DNA of 64,000 bases from Datura wrightii (Eukaryota; Streptophyta; Magnoliopsida; Solanales; Solanaceae), in the NCBI GenBank assembly GCA_035772735.1, contig JASDFA010000016.1:143976501-144040500 (forward strand). Direction: 5' to 3'. The translations under genes and the position numbers were made by a program. A model generated the notes under the pieces. It searched no databases, had not been told where the DNA came from, and was given only the letters and a program-made list of their open reading frames with translations. This document shows positions 1 through 12,789 of this stretch, in pieces (the stretch's first letter is position 1; each line of letters begins with the position of its first letter).

Positions 1-1498
1 CTAACTCTAAAGTCTGAAAACTGGAACTGATAATAACTAAAATAAAAGTCTTCAGTCCTCGAATGATGGGACTCACCACTATCAACTGCTGGATACCACC
101 GAGGAAAACTAGTTGCGAGGCTGGATCTGGGTACCTTAGCCTATAACTTAAAATGATATAGCATAGAAAGTATACATCAGTACTTGGAATGTACTGAGTA
201 GGTGAGCTATCAAGAAAAATATAAGAATGCTGATAATTTATAAACTGGACCAATATGACATACAATAACCATGCACGAAGTACTCAAAGAGTCTGAAAAT
301 ATGAGAAAAATACTGTAAGAATCGATAATCTGAAATTTAAGTCATAATCATACTTTGAAATATGTAAGACTAGACTGGACAGGACTGTGAATTATGACTA
401 TATTGTATTGTACTGTGGAAGTGTCTCTTAACTGACATATAACCACGTGAGCTAAATGTGGAGTTCGATGTTTATTCCCGATCGATAGGGCCCACCATAC
501 CTATCTAGGGTACAATGACTAGACTCTGTGATCACTGACTAAAAAACACATCATGTTTAAATCCTACGGTGGCACGTAATTCTAGGAACTTGGGTGCGCT
601 GAACCTCGACCCGCTCGGTACTAAGTACAACTCCCAACTGGAGACACATAGAAAATATATATACACACACATATATATATGAAAATAATTGAACAGTACT
701 GATAACTCCAAATGGTGTCGAAAGGCTAGGTCAAAACTACTTATCCGAAAGTGTTCCTGAGAGACTAAAGGACCTGATAACTGAGGGTACTAAATATACT
801 GATAAACTGAAAATATTGATATCTGATAATATTACTATTATTGAGTATATTTGAGAATGATAAACATATTGTAAAGCGTAAATGCATAATTTCATGAGGA
901 AATCATGTCAAATTCAAGATCATATGAGACATGTTGTATAGCTGAGAATATTAACATGAATGTATAGTATTTCTAAACATGAAAGTCTGACATCATAGAA
1001 AAGTAGGGAATTTCAACAATTAGAACAAAAAACTCTAGATCATGATTTCAAGAATTGCAACGCTAGGGTTACTGAAAACATGGGACACAAGGGTGAATGG
1101 AAACCCTTATTGAAGTCCCACATACCTGAAGAAGAGAACCCCCTGAGAAGAAGCTTGAATTCTGAACTTGAGGAAGAACCCTAGTTTAGCTTAGGGAAAG
1201 TTCATGAGGTCTTATGTATTGTTCTCTAGAGGCTGAGCGAAAGAACGAGGGAGGAGAATCGACTAACTCCCCTTAATCCCCCGATAATATCCCCCAAAAT
1301 GATAAAGTTTAGGAATTAAAATAGTGAAAAGTTACAAAAATGCCCCTAGAGAAATAGTTGAAAAATTGCCCGTCTAGATCCAATGGGTCACACGACGAGT
1401 TTTTGGTGGTGAGCACGACACATTGGGACCAGTCGTTGGTCCTGGGTCTGAAATTCCAATTTCTAGATCTCTCCTAACAAGCAGACAGGATGACCCAT
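1..1498 (-). repeat. Chromovirus LTR, minus orientation, part 1 of 2 (copy 1)
   Basis: This is the left part of a long LTR belonging to the minus-strand gypsy element that occupies 3584-7687. From position 66 it matches 14304-14346 plus 20234 onward, for example the shared stretch CTCACCACTATCAACTG. It runs off the left edge of the window. A solo LTR (1499-3084) splits it, and it resumes at 3085. The stretch around 1380-1500 carries degenerate ACGAGTCGT-type palindromes typical of the other chromovirus LTRs here. Short open frames inside it have no coding character. Confidence 0.75.
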
Positions 1499-3084
1499 TG
1501 ATCATGGGCATAATTACGTGCTCAAGTGCTATTTTATAACTTAATTTAGGCGTGTTTGTCAATTTAATTGATTATATTCTCATGTGATTATGTATATTTA
1601 TAAGAATAAACTAACCAACATGATTAGTCCTTATTTTGTAGGTGTAAAATACATAGGCGGGACAAAATAATGATGGTTGAAGTGAAGGAATGAAGTTCGG
1701 ATCAAATTGCAAAAAAAGGCAAGTGGACATGCCAAGGCAAGGCTGGCCGCGCTAGGCAACGTGCCATGCTGTGCGTGTGCCGCGCCCAGGGTCGTGCCAC
1801 GCTCATGCCATGCGCGTGCAAGAAGCTGCCATCCAGTGCGCCTGCGCGTAGGCATCATGCCACGCCAGACACTGTTGCGCGTTACAGGCCGTGTCACGGC
1901 ATACGAGAGGCGCGATGGCCTCCGTGCCACGCCCGATGCCCTCGACAATGCCTTGTCAAGGCCACATTTCCAGTGCACCTGCGCAACCAGTCCATGCCAC
2001 GGAGCTACTGTTGTGTGATAGGAAGCGTGGCATGGACCTGGTCCATGGCCGACTGAAAATTTTATTTTTCCACTTAGTATAAATAGGATACTTAGATCCT
2101 AAAATCATTTCATCATGTAATATTTTGAGAACAGCGGAAAGGAGTGAAGGGAGAAAGGAAAAACTCTACCTAGGGTTCACTAATTTTCATTCTCTTTTAT
2201 CTATTCTTGTAAGTACTCTACTTTAATCATGTTTTTAAGTATTTGTACGAATATGAGTGGCTAAAACCCTTCCTCTAGGGTTGAGGCCACATGATATGAT
2301 TGTAAATGCATGAATTCTTCGTTGGTTTGAGTTTTTAGTTGTTGTTTTGTCTTACATTCTTTATTATTATTGTTTTTATACTTGATCACCATGAAAATGA
2401 ACTCATTAAGGTTTAGGTAAAAGCTCGAAAGAGTAACCCTAGGCTAGAACATAAGAATGTAGGGAGAAAGTTTTTATCTTTACAATGGGATTAGCGGTTA
2501 GGATAGAAATTATACCTAATTTGCCTTGCTGGGTTACTAAAATGGGATGAGCTAGACACCGATTTAGAATTGTCACACGCTCGTATAAGTAGTTGTGAAG
2601 ATAAGTTAGGTTAAATGATTAGAGGTACGAAAGTCCATAATCAAGGGCACAAACTCCATAAACCACATCTACGTAGTTAAATTGCTCATGAATTAGGACG
2701 TCACATCCCCTCTCAATGATGTAGGTGTGAGACTAGTTTGCCGTGTTTAGAGGCTCGAAAGATGAACATCACATTTTAACTATTTGAGACAACAACTGAA
2801 GTTTTCATACTCGAATCATTGTGAATTGTAGTATTGCATGATTATTAGTCCTTAACTCTAGTTTCTTCTTGTATTGTTTCTCGATTATTTTGTGATCACC
2901 TATAGATTTAATTAGAATTTTCCGAAATTTCTACAATCAAAACTTGTGAAGGTTAATTTAACACTTGAACTTGATAATTCGCTGAATTAGATCAGTTCCT
3001 GTGGGTTCAACATCCAGCTCTGAAATAGGGTCACTGTATTACTTGTACGACCGCGTACGCTTGCGCATGCACTAGGGCACAACA
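1499..3084 (+). mobile_element. Solo LTR of the TGATCTTGGG (tRNA-Asp) family, 1586 bp
   Basis: The sequence starts TGATCATGGGCAT and ends GGGCACAACA, giving TG...CA termini. It is flanked by CCCAT (1494-1498) and CCCGT (3085-3089), a 5-bp target duplication with one mismatch. The host LTR resumes in register after it, as the uninterrupted second copy near 21655 shows. No internal region is present, so this is a solo LTR left by LTR-LTR recombination. A GC-rich block (about 1720-2050) precedes a TATA box, as in the other members at 12790, 14347, 18808 and 39289. The open frames at 1631-2056 are by-products of that GC-rich block. Confidence 0.85.
2078..2086 (+). promoter_or_regulatory. LTR TATA box (TATAAATAG)
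   Basis: TATAAATAG lies just downstream of the GC-rich block of the solo LTR. The same arrangement of GC-rich block, then TATAAAT, then ACxCTTAG recurs in every member of the family in this window. This fits the U3 core promoter of the retrotransposon. It is inferred from position and conservation only. Confidence 0.6.
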
Positions 3085-3583
3085 CCCGTTAGAGGATACA
3101 ATAGTTTGTGGTTTCCACTCTTTGTCACTGGGATGATCTTGCACTATTTCTGAATCACATCTAACGGTTCATAAGGATGAGTCATTACTTCCTCAAATGA
3201 CTCATCACAAGGCTCATTGGTTCTAATGAATATCTGACAACTTTCGGATCCTTAACCAACAAGTAGGTATGACGACTCTTTCCTAGAATCCATGACCTAT
3301 CACTTCACTTGTGGTTAATAAAGCCACACTTGCATAGTTTTTGAAACTCCTCCAATGACTCCTCCTGACAACTCGTTACAAGGACTAACAAGTCGTTCTA
3401 TCACTCGTTAGTTCTATAGGGAAAAATTTTACCATCAGGACCTTCTTAGGATGAGTGAATTAAAGGCCCGTCAAACCACACAATTACTCATTACATGAGT
3501 TGTTCTGTAGCAAAATTTTTTGGTTTCTGCTGGTTTTTAATCCAAGTCTGGGTTTTGGTCTTAGAAACTTTTGGGGTGTTACA
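3085..3583 (-). repeat. Chromovirus LTR, minus orientation, part 2 of 2 (copy 1)
   Basis: The LTR continues after the solo-LTR insertion. It ends at GGGGTGTTACA (3583). On the minus strand this reads TGTAACACCCC, the expected LTR start directly after a polypurine tract. The stretch 3085-3240 matches 21660-21815 of the second copy. Confidence 0.8.
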
Positions 3584-3598
3584 ATATCTCCCTCTTGG
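3584..3598 (-). promoter_or_regulatory. Polypurine tract of minus-strand chromovirus
   Basis: On the minus strand the sequence reads CCAAGAGGGAGATAT immediately before the LTR start TGTAACACC. It primes plus-strand DNA synthesis during reverse transcription. The plus-strand elements have the closely similar AAGGGGGAGATAT at 23130 and 40865. A degenerate ATTCGAGAACGAT hairpin motif lies just upstream (3602-3616). Confidence 0.8.
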
Positions 3599-3699
3599 GA
3601 ACAATCGTTCTCGAATGGAGACCAAATAAGCTGGAAGGATAGGGAAAGAACTACAATCTCGAAACTAAAAACTATAAACTGAATAGAGTACTAAGGAGG

Positions 3700-5035
3700 A
3701 ACTTAGTACCTGATGTTGAAGTTGATCTGGAAGGGAAAAGGTGAGGGTATTTAACCATCATATCTACTTCAGCTTCCCATGTAGCTCTCTCAACTAGTTG
3801 ATTTCTCCATAAAACTTTTAATGAAGTTACCTCCTTATTCCTCAATATGAACCTGATGGTCTAGAATCTGAACTGGAACCTCTTCGTAAGAGAGACTATC
3901 CTTTACGCCAACACTCTCAAAAGGCACAATTGAAGTCAGATGACCAATGCATTTCTTCTGTAGAGAAATATGGAAGATTGGATGCACCAATGCTAACTTC
4001 GCAGGATATCCAACTCATAGGCCACATTGACAATGAGTCTCAAGATTTTTTAAGGACCAACAAAGCAAGGATTGAGTTTCCCTTTTTCCCGAACTTCATC
4101 ACCCCTTTCATAGGTGAAATTTTCATATTTACCCAATGATCCACAACAAACTCCATCTCTCTTCTCCTTACATTTGCATACGATTTCTATCAACTTTGAG
4201 TTGTCTTCAGCCATTCTCTAATAAGTTGAACCTTCTTCATGGACTCACGTACTGAATCAGTCCCTGTTAAGGTAGCTTTATCAACCTCAAACCATCCTAT
4301 AGGAGACCTACATCTCCTACCATATAATGCCTCGAATAGGGCCATCTGAGTACTAGAGTAGTAGATGTTGTTGTATGCAAACTCAATGAGTGGAAGGTGA
4401 TTATCCAAATGCCCTTGAAATCAATCACGCAAGCCCTCAACATATCCTCCAGAGTCTGAATGGTCTTCTTAGAATGGCCATCAGTCTGCGGATGGAAAGT
4501 TATATTGAGTTTAACCTGTGTACCAAGTCCCTTTTGAAAGGACTTACAAAAGTGCGAGGTGAACTGAGTAGACTATCTTAGATGATGGACAAGGGGACTC
4601 CATGCAATCTAACTAACTCCTAGATGTATACTCTAGCATAATCCTCTATTGAATCTATGGTCTTAACTGGTAGGAAATATGCTGACTTAGTCATTCGATA
4701 TACAACCACCCAAATTGAGTTATATTGTCGGCGCGTATGAGGTAGACCTGTAATAAAATTCATGTTCACTTCTTCCCACTTACAAGTAGGAATGTTAATA
4801 TCCTGAGTCACACCCCTAGGTCTCTGATGTTCAACCTTAACCTGTTGGCAAATTGGGCACTTAGTCACAAATTCTACAACGTCCTTCTTCATGTAATTCC
4901 ACCAATAGACTTTCCGTAGGTCATGGTACATCTTGGTGGCACATAGGTGGATAGAGCACCTAGAGCTATGAGCTTCCTTTAGTATCCATTTCCTCAAATC
5001 ATATACATCTGGAACACACAACCTTCCCTAGTAAT
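3700..5035 (-). pseudogene. Broken Ty3/gypsy integrase and chromodomain (minus element)
   Basis: Minus-strand frames 4620-5021 and 4190-4408 give the integrase. The N-terminal zinc-binding part has the H..H and CPICQQ residues, followed by the core (NFITGLPHTRRQYNSIWVVV) and a C-terminal segment with FAYNN and FEALYGRRCRSPIGWFEV. Between 3725 and 3860 the minus strand resembles the chromovirus C-terminal chromodomain, which targets integration to marked chromatin. Frameshifts and stops separate the pieces, for example between 4408 and 4620, where the catalytic region is lost. The protein cannot be functional. Family assignment to Tekay/Del-like chromoviruses is by motif recognition. Confidence 0.8.
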
Positions 5036-6640
5036 GGATCACACCGTCTCCCCCTTTGGAGAATGCTTCCACCTCTTTCTTTGGGATTGCTTCCATAAAC
5101 TTAAGTAGGATTGGGTCTTCATCTTGATTTAACTTAACCTCCACCACAAAGGAAGATTCTGACCCATTCTAAACTACAACTCCACCGTCTACTGAGTTAA
5201 CCAAACGAACTCCAGCCATGCCAGCCTGTGAACATCCCTAACTAGTTCTTTCTTATCCTTCTCAATATGAGCAATACTATTCATCGATAATCTGCTTAGG
5301 GCGTCGGCCACTACATTGGCTTTACCCAGGTGGTACAAGACGCTCATGTGTAGTCTTTCAACAACTCCAACCACCTTCTCTGATGCATATTTAGGTCCTT
5401 CTGACTGAACACATACTATAGGCTTTTGTGATTAGTAAAAACATCCACATGAACCCCATAAAGGTAGTGCCTCCAATCTTCGAGGCAAATACTACCACTG
5501 CCAGCTCAAGATCATGAGTCAGATAATTTTTCTCATGATACTTGAGTTGTCTGGAAGCATAAGCAACAACTTTACCTTGGTGCATCAATACATAACCCAG
5601 ACTAATTCTGGAGGCATCACAATATATTACACATCCATCTTAACCTTCTAGCAGGGTCAAGACTGGGACTGTAGTGAGCCGAATCTTTAATTCTTGAAAA
5701 CTCTTCTCACATGCATCAGACCATTGAAACTTCACCTTCTTTTGAGTTAGTCTAGTCAAAGGAGATGCAATAGAGGAGAATCCTTTGATGAACCATTGGT
5801 AATAACTGGCTAGACCCAAGAAACTTCTAATGTTAGACAGAGAAGTCGGTCTTGGCCAGTTCTTTACTGCTTCGATCTTTTTCAAACTACTTGAATGCCC
5901 TTACTGGAGAAAACATGACTAAGGAATGCCACTGATTTCATCCAGCATTCACACTTGCTGAATTTAGAGATAACTAGTGATCTCTGAGAGTCTATAAAAC
6001 TATTTGTAAGTGGTCTACATGTTCCTCCTCTGTTCTGGAATAAGCCAGAATATCTGTGAAGACAATAACAAAAATATCCTGGTACTGTTTGAATACCCTA
6101 TTGATCAAGTTCATAAAGGCTACAGGAGCATTCGTTAGTCCAAAAGACATAACAACAAATTCATGGTGACCATACCGAGTTTTGAAGGTTGTGTTTGGAA
6201 TGTCACATTCTCTAACTTTGAGTTGATGATAGCCTAATCTAAGGTCTATCTTTGAAAAGTAGCTAGCACCCTGAAGCTGATCGAAAAGATCATCAATCTT
6301 GGAAAGAGGATATCTACTATTACCTATGACCTTATTCAACTAACAGTAGTCAATACACATTCTAAGAGTACCATCCTTCTTTCGCACGAATAGAACTGGG
6401 GCACCCCATGGAGAGATGTTGGTCTGATGAAACCCTTATCTAAAAGGTCCTTCAGTAGTTCTTTTAACTCTTTAAGATCAGCTAGATTCATTTTGTAAGG
6501 ACTAATTGAGATAGGTTGGGTATAAGGAAGAAGGTCTATGCTAAAGTTTATTTCCCATTCAGGAGGGACTCCGAGAAGATCTTCAAAAAACATATTTGGA
6601 AACTCGTTTATGACTGGAAATGACTGAAGAGTTGGGATTT
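5036..6640 (-). pseudogene. Broken Ty3/gypsy reverse transcriptase and RNase H (minus element)
   Basis: RT pieces lie at 6336-6593 (ELKELLKDLLDKGFIRP) and 5992-6339 (YPLSKIDDLFDQLQGASYF, then the TRYGHHEFVVMSFGLTNAP block). The thumb and connection region is at 5640-5885 (FLGLASYY). RNase H pieces are at 5391-5588 (VAYASRQLKYHEKNY) and 5189-5374 (KANVVADALSRL). The catalytic Asp pair normally read as FIDD is FTDI here, so the active site is destroyed even apart from the frameshifts. Gene order on the minus strand is protease, RT, RNase H, integrase, the Ty3/gypsy order. Confidence 0.85.
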
Positions 6641-7100
6641 TAGAACTATAATCCTCAACCCTATCCAGATAATAGATGTATTCCTTAGAAATTATTTTCC
6701 TAGCCTTAAGCTAAGAGATAAACTGACCTTTAGGTGCTGAAGTACTACCTTTCCATTCTAGGACCGATTCATTAGGAAACTGGAGTCTAACGACTCTGCT
6801 TCTGTTGTCAACTAAGGCATAGAAAAAGTGTAACCATTCCATGCAAAGAATGAGTTCAAAATCAACCATATATAACTCTACTAGATCAACTGAGGTGACT
6901 TTATGTAACACTATAACGGGGCAGTTTCTGTATACCCGACTGGCAGTAACTGACTCACCAACCGGAGTAGAGACTAAAAATGGCTCTGGAAGAATTTCTG
7001 GACTAATATCAAACTGGATTGAAATATAAGGAGTCATGAAGGAAAGTGTGTCTCCCAGATCTAGTAAAGCATAAACATCTATCTGAAATAGATGTAACAT
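6641..7100 (-). pseudogene. Retroviral-type aspartic protease remnant (minus element)
   Basis: The 129-codon minus frame 6711-7100 contains YALLDLGDTLSFMTPY at the catalytic Asp position; DSG or DPG is usual, and here it is DLG. It also contains the later ILCMEWL segment (usual form ILGMDWL). This enzyme would process the gag-pol polyprotein. The frame stops near 6711, and linker sequence toward RT follows at 6640-6710. The same protein occurs at 35815-36273 in a better preserved plus-strand copy. Confidence 0.8.
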
Positions 7101-7687
7101 ACCAGTGACTACGTCAAGTAAGTTCTCCTAGTCCTGACGTGAACATAGAGCATAAAAGCAATTTTGATACAGACCAACTCTACCTGTGCCTAAGGTAGTG
7201 CCCTACTGAATCAAGCAACCTATTGGAGTTGCTGATGTTGTATACTGGGCTTTCCCCCATCCTGTTGACGGGCAATTCCTCAATCTGTGACCCAACTAGC
7301 AACAACCGAAGCAACCCTTCTTGCCCAGACGGCACTCACTCGTATGGTTCTTACAACACTAAGGAAATACTGGGAAAGTGCAACTACTAGAGACATGTCT
7401 CTGAGACTGGGAGCCTGATGTTCCACCCTTTTGATCCTTACGGGGCCTGGAAGAAGGGCCACTGGTTGAAGAGGGTGCTAGAGGTCTATTTTGCAGTTGT
7501 GGGCAACTATCACCGCCCGATCTCTACTATGAATACTCGAACTGGCCGATCCTTGCTGTCTTACTTTCCTTTTCTATCTATTTTAATTTCTATGCCCTTA
7601 TCCGATGTGCATGGATTATAAGCCTGGAGATGTCCATGTTGTTGATTAGCATGGCAGCCCTACACTCCTTAACCACCAAGTCTGAGA
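7101..7687 (-). pseudogene. Decayed gag 3' part (minus element), truncated
   Basis: This lies upstream of the protease on the minus strand, where the gag zinc-knuckle region should be. Frames are short and broken, and no intact CCHC box can be read. It ends abruptly at 7687, where a reversed LTR begins with TGTCACACCCC. The primer-binding site and the rest of gag of this element are missing. They were lost or displaced by the later insertions. Confidence 0.55.
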
Positions 7688-8477
7688 TGTCACACCCCAA
7701 ACCCAAAGGGGCATGGCTGGCACCCTGTGCCACATCTAATCGAGCATACCGTGCCACCAAACTAACTATAGTAAGTTAGAACCGAAAAGGTTTGGCATTA
7801 CAACACAATCTAAATTAGAGTAAATGACAAACCAAAATGGAAGCTGACTCACAGACTAACCAATCGATACACAATAGGCTGTCAAGGCCACAGAATAGAA
7901 AACAACTATACGGTCAGGCCCACTGGCCTTCAAAAACATACTAACACCATAGCGACGTCTATGAGCCTCTATGAATATAATAGTAATCAAATGATTGGGA
8001 CAGGGCCTCGAACTACCCTTAACTCAAACATCTGGCAACTCTGAAAGACCTGGAGCACACCAACTCAGTTGGAACTCCACTCAGCACCGAAGAACTCGAT
8101 ATACCAGCCCACTATCACCTGCAATCATAAATGTAGTTCCCTAACTAGGGCATCAGTACAATAATGTGCCGAGAATGTAAGGTAGAAATATCTATGAGAC
8201 TCAGATTAGAAACCAATAGATATACTAGATATCACAGGAGGAGAAACTCAACTTAAGTAAACACATAGAACCTACATGGCCCCTATAAGCTTGGAAAGTA
8301 CAAGAACACACACAAAATGAACCTATGTAGCCCCCATAATCCCGAAAATTCCAACAAGTAAACAACATTGCACAATACCTAGCTGACACAGCTCACCTGT
8401 CATCACCTCTAGACCTCTCAATGGCCTTAGCTAATACCAGCCAACATTTAGCATCTACTACTATCAGATAATAGATA
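7688..8477 (-). repeat. Reversed LTR fragment beginning TGTCACACCCC (family R)
   Basis: It begins TGTCACACCCCAAACCC and contains GGGACAGGGCCTCG, matching in layout the LTRs at 48023 (GGGACAGGGCCCCG) and 60048 (GGAACAGGACCCC). On the minus strand these read ...GGGGTGTGACA at the 3' end, so the LTR is in reverse orientation. A solo LTR inserted after AGATA (8473-8477) interrupts it, and it continues for an uncertain distance after 10990. The far end was not found. It is probably truncated. Confidence 0.6.
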
Positions 8478-10985
8478 TGTAATGACCGAAAACCCTAAGA
8501 CCAGACCTGGGAGTTGAAATAGAGAAAATAGGATTTTCTACACCAAATCACAGAACAAGTCATCCTGTGACCCGTGGGGTAGGCTATGAGTTATGAAGTG
8601 ACTCGTGGGGAAGGGTTCGCACTTAGTTGAAAATTTGGGAAAAATTTTAGTGACCACGGGTGTGACCATGAGTCATGGTCAACACCACGAGCCGTCAAGT
8701 GAGTCGTGGTCAAGGGTTGATTGAAATTCGGAAAAGTTCAAGCAGTGTACTTAATGGGTCCTTACAACGACTCATTTGGGACATCACGGGTCGTAGTGTC
8801 GCCCGTGGTGACACCAGGTGGTTTTTGGCAGTGAGGGTGACGGGAGGCGACCATGAGTCGTTGGGTCTCTTGATGACTCGTGAAGTTAGTCATTGGCAGG
8901 ATTGAAGAAATTGTAAAAAAAACATCCAGTGCACCTAACTATTGGACCCCACGAGTCGTTCCTGACCTCACGACTCGTGGAGTGCCTCGTGAAGATTGGC
9001 AGGGTCCATTTTCCTAAAAATTTTCTAAGGGTGTTTCAGTAATTTCCTAACCTCCTAGACCCTAAAATACGTCATTTTGGGTTATTTTGAGGGGATTTAG
9101 AGGGGCTAAACGGTTTTCCCCCCTCATTCCCACTCAAATTTTCAGAGAAGTAACGTAAGTTTTCTCTCAAAAACTCTCAAGCAAGACTAGGGTTCCTCAT
9201 CCATTGCAGCAACTCATGCTTCCTTCTCCAGGAAATTCTTAGCCAGGTATGTGGGAATTCAACAAGGGAATAATTCTTCCCTTGTGTCCCCAAAATCCTC
9301 TTCTAGTTCTCTATCAGTTTTAGTTATGAATTCAGTTGTTAGTTAGATATCATCTAATTCATGTGGGACATTATTCATGTTAATTGTAGATATGTTTCCA
9401 CCAGATTATGACTACTTTGAAGCTTGTTCCCATAAAGTTAATTCCAGCCCTGAACTTTTGAATGTGAATAAATTATATGTCAGACTCCGTTTATAGCTTA
9501 TGGAATGTGGTCTATGTTGATTGTTGCATATTTCCATTACCCAGTTATCGTATAAATGCTCATTCTTATAAGGATGGTTTTTTCCCTAGTGTTGAATGAA
9601 ATCAACTAGAATTTTGCTCGTTGGGTTAGTCTTCCTTGTGGCTTGATCCTATCAGTTTGGGTTTCCCATATTGCTAGACTATGTTGATATCTTAGACAGA
9701 TGCTTGTTAGTCTAGTCTAAGACAATTATTAGCATACTCGGTAATTTCAAGAATGTCAGCTGATCTGGCTACAGTATTTAGTGAGGTGTTAGTGATGCCT
9801 CCCAGTTATCAGAATTGGACTCAGAATCAAATTTTAGTGGTTCTTTAGGTGGTCATAATACTTTTAGATAAGCAGCTCTGACTAGCCTTAGGACCCCAAT
9901 CTTAGATTACAGTTTGTTCTTTAGACGGTTATGACGCTTCTAGATAAGCAGCTCTGACCAATCTTAGAACCCAGTTATAGAATCCGGTCCGATAAGACTC
10001 TTAGGGTGCTTTCAGATAGGTATTCTTCACTTATTCTTGGGCCCCAGCTTCAAGCTATCAACTTATTAGTCAGTCTAGAAATATCCAATGAGAATAGGAC
10101 TTAGCATCGAGCGGTTCGTAGTTCCAGCGCACCCAGGTTCCCAGAACTACGTTGCCACTGTAGGTTATATTTTATTGGCCTCATGGCCCCAGACTTGTAA
10201 TCACCCAGTTCATGCCTCTATACCCTGACAAGGTATATTGGGTCCAACCAATGGGGTGTATACATCGGGCTCCACGTCTAGCTCACGTGGTTACATGTTG
10301 GTTATAGTCTCTCCCACTAGTCAGTTCAGTTCAGCCTCAGATTAGTCAGTTCAGTTTCAGTTTGCTCAGTTCAGCACAGTTAGTTCAGACTCAGAAATCT
10401 CATATTTAGGGCATGTCTTTGACCATCAGACAGGGTCATCTTGACCATCTTAGTATATTTCAATTCAGTATATCAGCTGGTCATTGCACGTCATTTTAGT
10501 TTAGTTATTCATATCCAGTATTATACTTTCTCATGCTTACTCAATACATTCAAAGTACTGACGCATACTTCCTATGTTGTATCATTTTATGATACAGCCG
10601 CAGGTTCTCAGTCTTAGCGCCATTAGTAGATTTACTCTGGTGATATCAGCCACAACAGTGGTGAGTCCTCATCTTTTGAGAACGATATTTAATTTACGTC
10701 AGTTCATTTTCTTTCAGTCAGACTTCAGAGTTAGCTGGGGGCTTGTCCCAGCAACTCATCATTTGTAGATGGATTTCAGATAGAATTTCAGATTTTCAGT
10801 ATTGTTGTTATTTCAGATGTATGAACTTATTATTAAATCAGTTTTCTTAAATGATTCCATTATTTAAAGCTTCCGCTATATTTTTCTCAGAATTGTCATT
10901 GTTATGATAGACCATTGATTGACTTGGGGTTACTTTTGATCCTAAGTACCATGTCTTGTCTAGAGAATAGACTCGGGGAATAACA
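8478..10985 (+). mobile_element. Solo LTR, chromovirus type, 2508 bp
   Basis: It starts TGTAATGACCG and ends GGGGAATAACA, and perfect AGATA duplications flank it (8473-8477 and 10986-10990). The first 500 bp resemble the LTRs at 23143 and 30410: GGGAGTTGAAAT, then GTGACCCGTG, then repeated CACGAGTCGT and ACGACTCGTGG palindromes (8560-8990). Nothing internal is present, so it arose by recombination between two LTRs. ORFs within it (8675-8905, 10574-10768) are not genes. Confidence 0.85.
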
Positions 10986-10990
10986 AGATA

Positions 10991-11100
10991 ACACAAAAAA
11001 AACATTCATAATATAATTCCAAGAAAATTAAAAGTAAACACCAGACAATCAACATCATCAAACAAGCACTAGCAGGGAGTTTTTGATCACCCTAACTTTA
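10991..11100. other. Junction sequence, unassigned
   Basis: After the AGATA duplication comes an A-rich stretch of about 100 bp that should continue the reversed LTR of 7688. It then merges with the internal region of a tRNA-Asp-family element. I cannot place the exact boundary or see a target duplication. Confidence 0.4.
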
Positions 11101-12789
11101 CTTTCTTATATTATTTTTTGCAAGCACTGGGGACAGTGCTCATTCTAAGTATGGAGTGGTCATTTTGTGTGTGTCTATGGGATAAAATATGGTTTGTAAT
11201 GAATGATAACAAATAGACAATGTGGCATGTAATTTTTAGCTAGGAACAAGACTTGGTACTTGGCATGTAATAACTAGTATATTATTTATTTATGTTCCTA
11301 TGATGTTGCTTGTAATATTTTTTTTAAAATTTTTGGGTTTCTCGACTTTTGTTTTTGGTGCTTTTTTCGAAAATAGTCCCTTTGAACTGAGTAGATTTTT
11401 TTTAGTCATAGTTAGAGACTGTTCTCTATGATGGATGGATGACGACCGTCTTATGGAAAATTAGTTGTATTTAGAAAATAAAACCATCGTTAATGAGCTA
11501 GAGTACTTCACTTGGTTAAATGCTTGACTTCATGGGATATTTATTCGAAAAAGCAAATAGCAATGAGAATAACAGTGGGATCATATAAGGCCTTGGTGTT
11601 TAACTATAAACTATAAAATCATAGGCTTAATTGTGCTTGTCACTCAATGTGGATGTAATAATAAAAAAGGTCTAGGCTGACCAAGTTTGAACCTCGGTGC
11701 CATAATAGTGAGAACTTGCTATATTTCTTGCTAACTAGCATCTAGAATTTGCCTTGTGTGTACGAAAAACTGAAATTGGCATTAAACTTATCGGATATGA
11801 TTAAGGCACTTCTTTGTGAACCTAAATAGCTTCCCCATACCACTCCTTGTGCCTTACACTGATGTTATCCCTAATGAACCCTGCTTGAGCCTTTAAGTCT
11901 ATTCTTTAGAACAATTGCACTAATTAGCCTTATCCTATTTGTTCAAATTACCTCAATGTTAATTTGATCCAAATAGTCCCTATTGCACTTTATTGAGACA
12001 GTAGGTCAAAGAAAATGATCAAAGAAAAGGGTAAATAGTAAGGTGGGAAAAGGATTAGCGTGTGTACTCAAATTGTTGGTCAAGAGCTAAATATTGTGAA
12101 AAGAAAATTGATATATGTGAGTCTAAGCCATGGGTACATACTCATCACATCACGGATGATGATAATTAAGTGAGGGAAAACAAATTTGAAGGGGAAGAAA
12201 TGAAGTGTTAAAGAAGTGGAGCGCTAAAAAGGGAAATATGTAATTGTCTTAAAGTGCAAAGGGATAAGAGTCAGTTTGAACCAAATAATCTTACAAGTTA
12301 CTTAGCCGTCATTACAACCACGAAAAGCCCTTTTGATCTTAAAAGTTGATGTCATGCTTGGTTGAATAGTACACTACAGGCAAACTTATGGTATGTCAGG
12401 TATGCTTGAAATAATCTTTGGAGCGTGAGTGAATCACTTGCTAGAATGTGCTTAATTGTGGACATATTGGTCTCATGATGGTAGGGACATTGTATAAAAG
12501 TGATGGCACATAAAAGGAAGAATTTGGTGAAGCTGATGACCTCGCTACTATAATGTAACCATGTTGGCCATATTTTTGATTGAAAAGTTAATCATTAGGG
12601 CATGTGTTTCCTCTTATGAATGTTGTGAGTGAAGATCATGCTTGATTAAATGAATTGTATGCCATAATCAAAGCGTTTAGTATAGTTGGGTGTGAGTGAT
12701 CTGGTTCCATTGATGATGGTAATGTTTAAATCATGTCAAGGATGTAAAAGGATTGTTCGAGAACGAACAAGGTTATAAGTGTGGGGTGG
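11101..12789 (+). mobile_element. Non-coding 3' internal region of a 5'-truncated tRNA-Asp-family LTR element
   Basis: This is collinear with 17170-18807 of the complete element. Shared landmarks are TTTAGTCATAGTTAG followed by GGATGGATGACGACCGTCTT (11400 and 17396), a GAACCTAA stretch (11818 and 17818), and the hairpin plus AAGTGTGGGGT just before the 3' LTR. It has no coding capacity. The perfect hairpin AGCACTG-GGGA-CAGTGCT at 11123-11140 is followed six bases later by AAGTATGGAGT. The 5' LTR, primer site and gag are absent. Confidence 0.7.
12753..12770 (+). promoter_or_regulatory. Hairpin before polypurine tract
   Basis: TTGTTCG-AGAA-CGAACAA has a perfect 7-bp stem with a purine loop. 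Six bases later comes AAGTGTGGGGT (12777-12787), the presumed polypurine tract, directly before the LTR start. The equivalent hairpin in the complete element is at 18771-18788 with the same six-base spacing. Confidence 0.65.

Noticed and set aside
1631..2082. Overlapping ORFs of 60-115 codons on both strands, Ala/Arg/Cys-rich
   Set aside because: They come from the GC-rich block of a solo LTR; equivalent frames in the other LTR copies are not conserved as protein.
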